This document shows, one piece after another, positions 1-6,682 of a stretch of DNA of 9,425 nucleotides. This stretch comes from an uncultured Nitrospinaceae bacterium (lineage in GTDB: Bacteria; Nitrospinota; Nitrospinia; Nitrospinales; VA-1), in assembly GCA_905182935.1 (NCBI GenBank), contig CAJJDL010000110.1, positions 1-9,425 of the forward strand. The letters are read 5' to 3'. A program made the position numbers and the translations under genes. The number at the start of each line of letters is the position of its first letter. Position 1 is the first letter of the stretch. The notes below the pieces were generated by a model. That model was not told where the DNA came from and ran no database searches. It saw only the letters and a program-made list of their open reading frames with translations.

Positions 1-1061
1 AAAACCTTAGAGTGACTTGGTTGTCTGGAGTTTTTAATTCATCGCTTATGTTTACTGTTGGAGTCGCTGGGATGATTTCTCTTTGGATGGGAGGTAAGGC
101 AGTAATAGCTGAAGATATGACACTGGGCTCTTTTGTAGCTTTCAATGGTTATTTGTTAATGCTGTCTTGGCCAATGATGGGAATTGGTTATATCATTAAT
201 TTGACTCAAAAAGGGCAGGTTGCGATGGGTCGAATTCAGCAGATTTTTTCGTCCAAGTCTGATGTCGCGGATAACGAGAAGACAGACCAATCTATCAAAG
301 TTTTTAAGGGCGAGATAGAATTTCGTAAGCTTAATTTTATTTATCCAAATACAAATAAACCAAGTTTGCAGAATATTGATTTAAAAATTCCTTCTGGACA
401 AATTCTGGCGGTCGTTGGTGTGATTGGTTCGGGTAAAAGTACTCTTGCGCAGTTAATTCCTCGTTTGTATGAGGTAACTGAGAATACCCTCTTGATTGGA
501 GGTCATCCTATTCATAAAATACCACTTTCTATACTGCGTAAAAATATTGGATATGTTGATCAGGAGCCTTATCTGTTCTCTGCGACAATTAGAGAAAATA
601 TTATTTTTGGAAATAGTGAAGCTTCGAAAGATGACGTCAATGATGTGGTAAAAAAATCTGGCCTATTAGCTGATTTGAATCGATTCCCGAAAGGTTTAGA
701 AACTGTTGTGGGTGAACGCGGAATATCACTTTCTGGAGGACAAATTCAACGTATTGCAATTGCACGGGCATTACTTATTAAGCCAAATATACTTGTGCTA
801 GACGATGCATTCTCCAGTCTCGATGCTGAGACTGAAGATAATATATTGTCAAGTATACGTGATTTTACGACTGGAGCTACTACTGTAATGGTGTCTCATC
901 GTCTTTCTGCAGTCTGTAAGGCTGATCGTATTATTGTAATTAATAATGGAAGAATAATAGAGGATGGAACGCACAGTGAATTAATCAGGTTGAATGGAGA
1001 GTATGCACAGACTTATAAGAATCAGTCTCTTGCTATGGAGATGGAGATTACTTTGCAATGA
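1..1061 (+). CDS. MdlA-like ABC exporter half-subunit (5' partial)
   Basis: This is the C-terminal part of a membrane-embedded ABC exporter subunit. The reading frame is open to the left edge (codons from base 3), so the true start and first four or so membrane helices lie outside the window. Residues below are counted from the internal GTG at 12. Two membrane helices (about 8-27 and 39-62) precede a full nucleotide-binding domain: Walker A GVIGSGKST (136-144), Q-loop Q184, signature LSGGQ (240-244), Walker B ILVLDD (260-265) and H-loop H296. The residue after Walker B is Asp265 instead of the catalytic Glu, typical of the degenerate half of a heterodimeric exporter such as E. coli MdlA or Bacillus YheI. 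The stop overlaps the next gene by 4 nt (ATGA), implying translational coupling and a 1:1 partner. The substrate cannot be read from sequence; drugs, lipids or peptides are possible. Confidence 0.93.
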   Translation, partial: NLRVTWLSGVFNSSLMFTVGVAGMISLWMGGKAVIAEDMTLGSFVAFNGYLLMLSWPMMGIGYIINLTQKGQVAMGRIQQIFSSKSDVADNEKTDQSIKVFKGEIEFRKLNFIYPNTNKPSLQNIDLKIPSGQILAVVGVIGSGKSTLAQLIPRLYEVTENTLLIGGHPIHKIPLSILRKNIGYVDQEPYLFSATIRENIIFGNSEASKDDVNDVVKKSGLLADLNRFPKGLETVVGERGISLSGGQIQRIAIARALLIKPNILVLDDAFSSLDAETEDNILSSIRDFTTGATTVMVSHRLSAVCKADRIIVINNGRIIEDGTHSELIRLNGEYAQTYKNQSLAMEMEITLQ

Positions 1062-2836
1062 GCGAATTGCATCAAGAAAGCTTGCGTGATAGTTACCGTG
1101 ATTGGACTTTGTTCAAAAGATTAGCTGTTTACCTCATGCCCTATAAAGGACTAGTTCTTCTAGCGATAGTCTTCCTTTTTTGTGTTTCCTTATTAAGTCT
1201 CTCGGGTCCTTACCTTACTAAAATTGCCATTGATGATTATATTTCTGTTTCTGATCTAGAAGGGTTAAATCAAATTGCTTTAATTTACCTTATTGTTTTA
1301 GTGGCATCTTTTATTTTTCAGTTTATTCAAACTTACTTAATGCAATATATTGGTCAAAGAGTGATGTATGACCTGAGAACCCAGACTTTTTCTCATGTGC
1401 ATCGAATGTCATTTAAGTTTTTCGACAAGAACCCCATCGGGAAATTAATAACTCGAGTAGTGAATGATGTTGAAGTACTCAATGAAATGTTGACATCAGG
1501 TTTGATTATGGTTTTTAGTGATTTGTTTGTTTTAGTCGGAATTTTTTCTATGATGTTCTATCTTAACTGGCGAATGGCTCTTGTGATTTGTGTTGTATTT
1601 CCTTTGTTATATTTCGCAACTTATTCTTACCGAATTCGAGCTCGCGATGCGTTGAGGAAGAATCGTGCTCATGTAACTCGGCTTAATTCATTTCTCGAAG
1701 AAAATCTTTCGGGGATGTCCACAGTTCACCTGTTTTACAAAGAAAAGAGTCATAATAAAAAATTTAAAAGTATTAATGAGGACAAAGTTAGCGAGGATCT
1801 TCGGTCAGTTCATTATAATGCTATGTACCTTCCTTCAATTGATGTCTTTAGTGCCCTTGGGATGTCATTAATAATTTGGTACGGTGGTGGAAAATTTATT
1901 CAGGATCAAATTCAACTGGGCGTTTTAGTAGCATTTTTGCAGTACCTTCAAAAATTTTTTGAACCCATTCGAGATTTAGCTGAAAAGTTTAATATTATTC
2001 AAACTGCAATAGCATCAGCAGAGAGAACCTTTGAACTTTTGGACACACCAGAAGATATTGTAGATCCTGTTCCTTCTGACATAGTCAAGCAAGTGCGCGG
2101 TGAAATTGAATTCCGTAATGTTTGGTTTTCCTATAAAAAAGACGAGCCAGTTTTGCAGGATCTTTCTTTTTCTCTTTTAAAAGGAGAAAGCTTAGCTGTT
2201 GTTGGAGCTACCGGTGCTGGAAAAACATCTATTATAAATACCTTGTGCCGTTTTTATGAAATTAGTCGAGGAAATATATTTTTAGATGGGGTTTCCATTA
2301 AAGAAATGAACAGGACTGACTTGCGCCGTCAAATTGCATTGGTGCAGCAAGACGTATTTCTTTTTTCTGGGAGTATTTCAGATAATATTCGTTTAGGAAA
2401 CTCTAATTTAACGTCTAGTCAAATTGAAGCTATTGCTAAGTTAGTTAATTTGCATCCATTTATTGAGAGTCTTCCAAGTAAATATGAAGAGAATATCCGG
2501 GAAAGAGGAAGTATTCTTTCTCTTGGACAAAAACAATTACTTTCATTTGCTAGAGCTTTAGCGGTTAATCCTAAAGTGCTAGTTTTAGATGAAGCAACAT
2601 CAAGTATTGATACCGAAACGGAACGGTATGTTCAAAATAGTATTAAAGAAATAATACGCGGAAGAACATCTATTATTATTGCGCATAGATTATCGACTTT
2701 AAAGTATGTTGATAAAATTTTAGTTCTTAAGGAGGGGCAAGTGGCAGAGTATGGGACGCAACATGATTTGCTAAAAGCAAAAGGAATATACTGGAAACTT
2801 TATAATCTCCAAGCAGGGATTGGTGAAAAATTGTAA
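1058..2836 (+). CDS. MdlB-like ABC exporter half-subunit
   Basis: This is a complete 592-residue ABC exporter subunit and the probable heterodimer partner of the preceding protein in the inner membrane. Six hydrophobic segments are visible (about 31-52, 73-95, 148-168, 172-192, 258-276, 285-300). The nucleotide-binding domain has Walker A GATGAGKTS (383-391), Q-loop Q431, Walker B VLVLDE (507-512) with catalytic Glu512 intact, and H-loop H543. The signature is LSLGQ (487-491) instead of LSGGQ, followed by QKQLLSFARAL as in MdlB/YheH relatives. In the dimer this non-canonical signature would face the Asp265-type Walker B site of the partner, making one degenerate and one competent ATP site. 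The ATG overlaps the upstream stop, and a GGAG about 11 nt upstream may serve as ribosome binding site. Assignment to the family is firm; the transported substrate is unknown. Confidence 0.95.
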   Translation: MSELHQESLRDSYRDWTLFKRLAVYLMPYKGLVLLAIVFLFCVSLLSLSGPYLTKIAIDDYISVSDLEGLNQIALIYLIVLVASFIFQFIQTYLMQYIGQRVMYDLRTQTFSHVHRMSFKFFDKNPIGKLITRVVNDVEVLNEMLTSGLIMVFSDLFVLVGIFSMMFYLNWRMALVICVVFPLLYFATYSYRIRARDALRKNRAHVTRLNSFLEENLSGMSTVHLFYKEKSHNKKFKSINEDKVSEDLRSVHYNAMYLPSIDVFSALGMSLIIWYGGGKFIQDQIQLGVLVAFLQYLQKFFEPIRDLAEKFNIIQTAIASAERTFELLDTPEDIVDPVPSDIVKQVRGEIEFRNVWFSYKKDEPVLQDLSFSLLKGESLAVVGATGAGKTSIINTLCRFYEISRGNIFLDGVSIKEMNRTDLRRQIALVQQDVFLFSGSISDNIRLGNSNLTSSQIEAIAKLVNLHPFIESLPSKYEENIRERGSILSLGQKQLLSFARALAVNPKVLVLDEATSSIDTETERYVQNSIKEIIRGRTSIIIAHRLSTLKYVDKILVLKEGQVAEYGTQHDLLKAKGIYWKLYNLQAGIGEKL

Positions 2837-2925
2837 AAAACCTATTTATGCTGATATTATAGCGTAGGCTCCTGAGAGTAATTGACAGTCTGAGGCTTAT
2901 TTTGAAACAAATACTTTAAATAGTG

Positions 2926-4230
2926 ATGACAACTAAAATGATACATGAAATTGCTTTAACAGCTAAAGCTGCATCCTTAAAACTAGCCCATTTATCCGTA
3001 GATATTAAAAATAGGGCTTTAGAGGAAATGGCTTCCGCTCTTGATGCGGCGTGTGCTTCTATACTTGAGGCTAACGTTAGAGACCTAGAAGTTGCCGAAA
3101 GAGAAAATATTTCTGCCCCACTTTTTTCACGGCTTCGTTTAGATGAAAATAAAGTCATGGGAATGGTAAAAGGTATTAGAAGTGTAGTTGGTCTCGACGA
3201 TCCGGTTGGTAGAGAGCTAATGGGAATGGAGTTAGATGAAGGCCTAACTCTGCGCCGAATAACTTGTCCTATCGGGGTGATAGGCGCTATTTTTGAATCG
3301 CGACCTGATGCAATTCCACAAATTTCCTCATTGTGTCTAAAGTCGGGCAATGCTGTAATCCTTAAAGGTGGAAGAGAAGCACAACAGTCAAATAAAATAA
3401 TTGTCAATTTGATTAGAGACGCTATCTGTAAGGTTGAAGGAGTACCAATCGGATCCATACAGATGATCGAGACCCGTTCTGAAGTAGTGGATATGTTAAA
3501 GGAAGAAAAAAATATTAACCTCATAGTTCCTCGTGGTAGCAATGATTTTGTTAAATATATCCAGGAGAATACTCGTATTCCTGTTCTTGGACACTCTGAG
3601 GGTATTTGCCATGTATATATAGACTCCAAGGCAGACCTTAATAAGGCTATTGCAATTGCTCTAGACTCAAAAATTCAGTATCCAGCAGCTTGTAATGCAA
3701 TGGAAACTCTTCTAGTTCATGAGAGTGTTGCCACTAATATACTTTCTTCTTTAGTTACAGAGTTTCATAGGGTAGGCGTTGAACTCGTTGCTTGTGAGGA
3801 AGTGCGAAAAATTGTTCCAGGTATTAAGCTTGCTGTGGAAGCAGACTGGAATACTGAATATACTGATCTTAAACTTTCAATTAAGGTTGTTTCCAGTTTG
3901 TCTGAAGCTATTGAGTTTATTAATGCCCACAGCTCTGGGCATACTGATAGTATTATTACAGAGGAGGCTACTAGTGCAGAACAGTTTCTTAATGAAATTG
4001 ACTCATCTAGTGTTATATGGAATGCATCGACGCGCTTTGCCGATGGATTTCGATATGGCCTCGGGGCAGAAATAGGCATTAGTACTAATAAAACTCATGC
4101 TAGAGGACCTGTGGGCTTAGATGGACTTGTTATTTATAGATACAAGTTGATTGGTACTGGACAAACAGTTGCTGAATACTCCGGTGATAATGCGCGTGAA
4201 TTTAAACATAATCCCCTACCGATGCTTTAA
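2926..4230 (+). CDS. proA: Gamma-glutamyl phosphate reductase (glutamate-5-semialdehyde dehydrogenase)
   Basis: ProA performs the second step of proline synthesis in the cytoplasm: NADPH-dependent reduction of gamma-glutamyl phosphate to glutamate-5-semialdehyde. With the ATG at 2926 the protein has 434 residues. The catalytic cysteine lies in AACNAMETLLV (Cys256). Other family landmarks are the cofactor-side stretch PIGVIGAIFESRPDA (about 115-129), SGNAVILKGGREA (about 140-152), the LIVPRG segment (about 199-204), and the C-terminal block NASTRFADGFRYGLGAEIGIS (about 366-386) followed by THARGPVGLDGL. FESRPDA and the tail ending GQTVAEYSGDNAREF resemble plant P5C synthetase and cyanobacterial ProA more than E. 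coli ProA, which lacks this tail. A GTG at 2923 directly precedes the ATG, and another ATG lies at 2938; no Shine-Dalgarno decides between them. No proB is adjacent. The gap to the upstream gene is about 89 nt. Confidence 0.95.
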   Translation: MTTKMIHEIALTAKAASLKLAHLSVDIKNRALEEMASALDAACASILEANVRDLEVAERENISAPLFSRLRLDENKVMGMVKGIRSVVGLDDPVGRELMGMELDEGLTLRRITCPIGVIGAIFESRPDAIPQISSLCLKSGNAVILKGGREAQQSNKIIVNLIRDAICKVEGVPIGSIQMIETRSEVVDMLKEEKNINLIVPRGSNDFVKYIQENTRIPVLGHSEGICHVYIDSKADLNKAIAIALDSKIQYPAACNAMETLLVHESVATNILSSLVTEFHRVGVELVACEEVRKIVPGIKLAVEADWNTEYTDLKLSIKVVSSLSEAIEFINAHSSGHTDSIITEEATSAEQFLNEIDSSSVIWNASTRFADGFRYGLGAEIGISTNKTHARGPVGLDGLVIYRYKLIGTGQTVAEYSGDNAREFKHNPLPML

Positions 4231-4247
4231 GTGAGCTCTTTTGATTT

Positions 4248-5123
4248 ATGGATAAAAGTACACACCATGGTAAATCCGCGCCTTTAGTCAGAGAAAATAA
4301 ATTCCAAGCTACTAAAATGAAAGGTCCTAGTCCTAAAAGCTGGGTTTTATTTTTTGTGTTACTTGGTTTGACTCTATATACAACATATTTAGCTGGTGGA
4401 AAATTATACGCATTGAGTTTGTTCCTCATACTGGGAGCTCATGAGTTTGGCCATTACTTTGCAGGTGTAAAAAATGGCGTTAAAACAACCCTTCCGTTGT
4501 TTATACCTGCTCCACCTGGTTTATTTTTGTTTGGTACCTTTGGTGCCATGATTGCAATTAAAGATCCCATTCCCAATCGGCGAGTATTGATGGAAATAGG
4601 GGCAGCAGGACCTGTCGCAGGTTTTATTGTGGCTGTCCCAACTTTGGTAATTGGTCTATTTCTTTCAGATATTGTGGAACCTATTGGAGAAGGAGGGTTT
4701 TCATTTGGGAGCTCTGTGATTATGATACTGTTATCAAAACTTATTCTTGGAGTGACCCCATTGTCGCCTGATTTTAATATTCAGTTGCATCCTGTAGCTT
4801 TTGCGGGGTGGGTTGGATTGTTTGTTACGGCGATTAATCTATTTCCAATTGGTCAATTGGACGGTGGACATATAATTTATTCGCTTTTTGGAAAACAATC
4901 TAAAAATTGGGCTAAATATTTTTTTATTTTTCTGCTGTCGCTAATTTATTTTTGGCCAAGTTGGGGTATTTGGGCAGTTTTATTAATAGTCATTACGCGA
5001 TTTAAATCGGCTCCATTACTAGATGATGAGGTTTTACCTCTAAAAAAGCATAAAATAATTGGATATCTAGCGATAGTCATATTTATTCTCACTTTTGTGC
5101 CTGTGCCGATAGAAGTAGTTTGA
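4248..5123 (+). CDS. M50-type site-2 metalloprotease family membrane protein
   Basis: This is a 291-residue multi-pass membrane protein of the M50/site-2 protease superfamily, zinc proteases that cut within or next to membrane helices, often to release regulators. The zinc-binding motif HEFGH is at 65-69. The second metal-ligand motif occurs as NLFPIGQLDGGH (197-208) with Asp205 the expected third ligand. PAPPGLFLFGTFGA (about 87-100) and IGAAGPVAGF (about 117-126) are typical of the PDZ-less branch. Hydrophobic segments lie near 32-48, 53-75, 117-140, 154-170, 183-205, 222-250 and 268-285. A polar, basic N-terminal tail of about 30 residues precedes the first helix. No PDZ or CBS domain is seen. 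The gene starts 17 nt after proA, so co-transcription is likely. The active-site residues needed for catalysis are present; the substrate is unknown, and nothing links it to proline metabolism beyond position. Confidence 0.9.
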   Translation: MDKSTHHGKSAPLVRENKFQATKMKGPSPKSWVLFFVLLGLTLYTTYLAGGKLYALSLFLILGAHEFGHYFAGVKNGVKTTLPLFIPAPPGLFLFGTFGAMIAIKDPIPNRRVLMEIGAAGPVAGFIVAVPTLVIGLFLSDIVEPIGEGGFSFGSSVIMILLSKLILGVTPLSPDFNIQLHPVAFAGWVGLFVTAINLFPIGQLDGGHIIYSLFGKQSKNWAKYFFIFLLSLIYFWPSWGIWAVLLIVITRFKSAPLLDDEVLPLKKHKIIGYLAIVIFILTFVPVPIEVV

Positions 5124-5334
5124 TCTATACCCCTTTCATTGAGCAACACCTGATTTCACTGCAATTATCATTAAACAGGTCACCTTTAAAGTCAATTATT
5201 ACGCTATAAAGTAAAATATTTTTTAATTTAACTATGTGAAAATCTAATTTTTAAGATAAAAGATAAGTCATTGAAATTAAATAGTTTGTCGATGTAAGTA
5301 GTTACTTTTTAAGCCTTTATCATTATTAAATTAA
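5124..5334. other. AT-rich intergenic region upstream of the RNA candidate
   Basis: No convincing gene was found here in any frame. The stretch is very AT-rich, more so toward its right end, where it runs into the candidate promoter at 5335 and could act as an UP-like element. No strong terminator is visible behind the protease gene; the few inverted repeats (for example ACCTG 5148-5152 with CAGGT 5176-5180) are short with long loops. Confidence 0.5.
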
Positions 5335-5362
5335 TTGACAATATCTTGAATTTTATGCTAAT
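5335..5362 (+). promoter_or_regulatory. Candidate sigma70-type promoter for the structured RNA
   Basis: A perfect -35 box TTGACA (5335-5340) is followed after 16 nt by GCTAAT (5357-5362), which matches four of six -10 positions. An overlapping TATGCT (5354-5359) is too close to the -35. The DNA upstream is strongly AT-rich, as at UP elements. Transcription would begin near 5369, a G just before the 5' strand of the closing helix of the RNA candidate. The fit between predicted start and helix position is the main reason for trusting it. Confidence 0.6.
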
Positions 5363-5368
5363 TTTAAG

Positions 5369-5492
5369 GCTGGGGTGCTGAGTATTACCCATTTAATAGG
5401 GTGATTTCTTGAAAAAGAACGATTGCCAGATTATTTTTGCAAACCTTGGTTGCCATCACGGTCTCTTTTTTGAGACTCGGCGCCCCTTTTTT
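5369..5492 (+). ncRNA. Candidate structured small RNA, about 124 nt, family not recognised
   Basis: The ends of this stretch pair with each other: 5372-5383 with 5475-5486 gives twelve consecutive pairs, ten Watson-Crick and two G-U. Six T residues follow at once (5487-5492), as at an intrinsic terminator. Inside, a 7-bp hairpin (5384-5390 with 5399-5405, one G-U) abuts the closing helix. A 5-bp hairpin capped by a GAAA tetraloop (5406-5419) abuts that one. Near the 3' end GTCTC (5461-5465) can pair with GAGAC (5472-5476), though its last two bases compete with the closing helix. TTGCCA occurs twice (5423-5428, 5450-5455), and each copy can use its TTGC to pair with GCAA at 5439-5442. No reading frame of note covers it. 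It lacks the diagnostic motifs of SRP RNA, 5S rRNA, tmRNA and TPP riboswitches. It could be a free-standing sRNA, a short divergent 6S-like RNA, or a cis-acting leader of the next gene. Confidence 0.6.
5475..5492 (+). terminator. Probable 3' end of the structured RNA (helix strand plus T-tract)
   Basis: The 3' strand of the 12-bp GC-rich closing helix (5475-5486) is followed directly by six T residues. The partner strand lies about 90 nt upstream, so the terminating stem would form late and enclose the entire RNA. A nearer hairpin with a six-T loop (5461-5476) may help. This arrangement fits an sRNA end, or a conditional terminator if the element is a leader. Confidence 0.5.
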
Positions 5493-5521
5493 ATATTCCA
5501 CGCTGTTTTTGCATCCCCACT

Positions 5522-5527
5522 TATAAT
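5522..5527 (+). promoter_or_regulatory. Possible -10 box for the TolC-like gene
   Basis: A perfect TATAAT lies 16 nt upstream of the ATG at 5544. No good -35 sits 16-18 nt before it. If used, transcription would start around 5534 and leave a leader of only about 10 nt, matching the lack of any Shine-Dalgarno sequence. It would separate this gene's transcription from the upstream RNA. In AT-rich DNA a chance match is quite possible. Confidence 0.35.
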
Positions 5528-5543
5528 CCTTTGATTAATTTTC

Positions 5544-6485
5544 ATGAGCAGTTTTAATATGAGCAAAATACTTTTAAACGGTATTTTTATTTTATCTAAA
5601 TATACCAGTTTTATTATGGTTGTAGCGCTGCTCATTTCATGCCAGTTTACAAACTCTAGTTCATGGGCTGAGTCAAAATCTAAACCGACAACGTCACTTC
5701 AAGAGATAATTGAGTTTGCGTTAGATATTAATTCAAAAAGTCTTTCAATTAATAATTCCTTACCAAGTGAAGATGTTACCTTCCTAGTTAAAAAATATTA
5801 CTATCAAATTCAAACCAAATTAGAACAATTAGCAACGGCTAAAGAGGTTAGAGGGCATTTTCAAAAAGCAGTGAAAAAATCTGAAGAAACTTTCGAACAA
5901 GGAGATGAAGTTATATCGCGATCAGATATAACTAAATTGAATTTAGGGTTGTCAGATATATTAGGGAATATTGTTGACTTGGAATATGACCTTCAAATTG
6001 CTAGGTTAGACTTAGGGAAGTTGATTAATCGGGAGTTAAAATCTAATAGTGACATAGGGAAGATTGATCCTTCCCCAATTAAGTTTGTACATAATAATTT
6101 TGCGGATTTTTTAAGAGACAAGAGTTTTTCATCAAAAAAGAAAAAGCAAACAGCTGATATAGCTGTTTCTTTTAATAGAGAATTTTTAGAGTTGAGTGAA
6201 GCAGACGAATTAATACTTTATAAGGCTTATATTTCTGTAAAGACTTCAAATGCTAAAATGATGATAGGTAAAAAGAATCGTAAAATTACCAGAGCTTTAC
6301 TAATTACAGAAGCTGCTAACTATGATTTCGGAATTGGTAACTCAGAGGAATTATTTGAGGCACTTATTATTTATACACGTGTTTTTAGTAGCTATTTAGA
6401 TTCAATCTATACTTTTAATTTGGCAGTTGCCAATCTTGAAAGACTAAATGATTCTACTTATAGGTCTATTGACAAGTTTAACTAA
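5544..6485 (+). CDS. Exported TolC/OMF-like protein, apparently lacking the beta-barrel segments
   Basis: This 313-residue protein starts with a hydrophobic export signal (about 10-32). LISC at 30-33 fits a lipobox, so it may be a lipoprotein anchored at Cys33; cleavage near WAES (41-44) is the alternative. The mature part opens with TSLQEIIEFALDIN (50-63), like the first helix of outer-membrane-factor proteins. Two helical hairpins follow. The first (about 78-165) has the turn FEQGDEVISRSDITKLN (117-133); the second (about 217-302) has the turn NYDFGIGNSEELFEALIIY (259-277). Both match the two repeats of TolC-type efflux channels. Usual family members exceed 400 residues and carry transmembrane beta strands before each hairpin. 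Here only about 30-50 residues precede each one, partly lysine/serine-rich. The start could be ATG 5544 or 5559; neither has a Shine-Dalgarno. Family resemblance is recognised by eye; the function is unknown. Confidence 0.7.
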   Translation: MSSFNMSKILLNGIFILSKYTSFIMVVALLISCQFTNSSSWAESKSKPTTSLQEIIEFALDINSKSLSINNSLPSEDVTFLVKKYYYQIQTKLEQLATAKEVRGHFQKAVKKSEETFEQGDEVISRSDITKLNLGLSDILGNIVDLEYDLQIARLDLGKLINRELKSNSDIGKIDPSPIKFVHNNFADFLRDKSFSSKKKKQTADIAVSFNREFLELSEADELILYKAYISVKTSNAKMMIGKKNRKITRALLITEAANYDFGIGNSEELFEALIIYTRVFSSYLDSIYTFNLAVANLERLNDSTYRSIDKFN

Positions 6486-6502
6486 TTAATTATTTTTATT
6501 AG

Positions 6503-6529
6503 AAATCACTAGAAGTAGAGATTTTTTTT
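6503..6529 (+). terminator. Weak intrinsic terminator after the TolC-like gene
   Basis: AAATC (6503-6507) and CTA (6509-6511) pair with TAG (6516-6518) and GATTT (6520-6524) around a four-base loop. One A-A mismatch interrupts the stem, and a run of eight T residues (6522-6529) ends the element. The stem is short and AT-rich, so efficiency is doubtful, but its place 18 nt after a stop codon supports it. Confidence 0.45.
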
Positions 6530-6560
6530 AAGCTAATTGTATTTAAGTTGTATTCTTTTC

Positions 6561-6587
6561 TTGACGCATGAGTTAATCAGCTATAAA
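6561..6587 (+). promoter_or_regulatory. Candidate topA promoter
   Basis: TTGACG (6561-6566) and TATAAA (6582-6587) each match five of six consensus positions, with a 15-nt spacer that is slightly short. Transcription would start near 6594 and give a leader of about 90 nt before topA. Supercoiling-sensitive control would be expected for topA in general but cannot be read here. Confidence 0.45.
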
Positions 6588-6672
6588 AGTAGCCAGAGTG
6601 TTCTAGGTATTTGAAAAAACTATAAATACTGCAATTTTGATCGTAGCACTATATTTGTAATGTTAATCAATT

Positions 6673-6677
6673 AGGAG
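6673..6677 (+). promoter_or_regulatory. Strong Shine-Dalgarno deciding the topA GTG start
   Basis: AGGAG lies 5 nt before the GTG at 6683. It is the clearest ribosome binding site in the window and supports this GTG over the internal ATG at 6755, thereby including the lysine-rich N-terminal extension in the protein. Confidence 0.8.
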
Positions 6678-6682
6678 AGACT

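Noticed and set aside
2882..2915. TTGACA at 2882-2887 as a proA promoter.
   Set aside because: No -10-like hexamer lies at 16-18 nt; the nearest, AATACT, is 22 nt away.
2916..3629. Long antisense open frame (237 codons) opposite proA.
   Set aside because: It lies wholly over clear proA coding sequence, resembles no family, and is low-complexity in the manner of a shadow frame.
5294..5310. Hairpin GTAA/TTAC followed by five T residues as a terminator for the protease gene.
   Set aside because: The stem is only four AT-rich pairs, too weak to be believed.
5369..5400. Resemblance to a TPP riboswitch (GGGGTGCTGAG followed by ACCC).
   Set aside because: The conserved 3' half of the thi box, including the CTGATC and TAATACC-like parts, is absent, and the downstream gene has no thiamine link.
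5369..5492. 5S rRNA or SRP RNA, because of the length of about 120 nt and the paired ends.
   Set aside because: The CCGAACTC-type loop of 5S and the GGAAGGAAGCAG-type apical domain of SRP RNA are missing.
6611..6655. TTGAAA and TATATT as a second topA promoter.
   Set aside because: The spacing is far too long for a sigma70 promoter, and such matches are expected by chance in AT-rich DNA.
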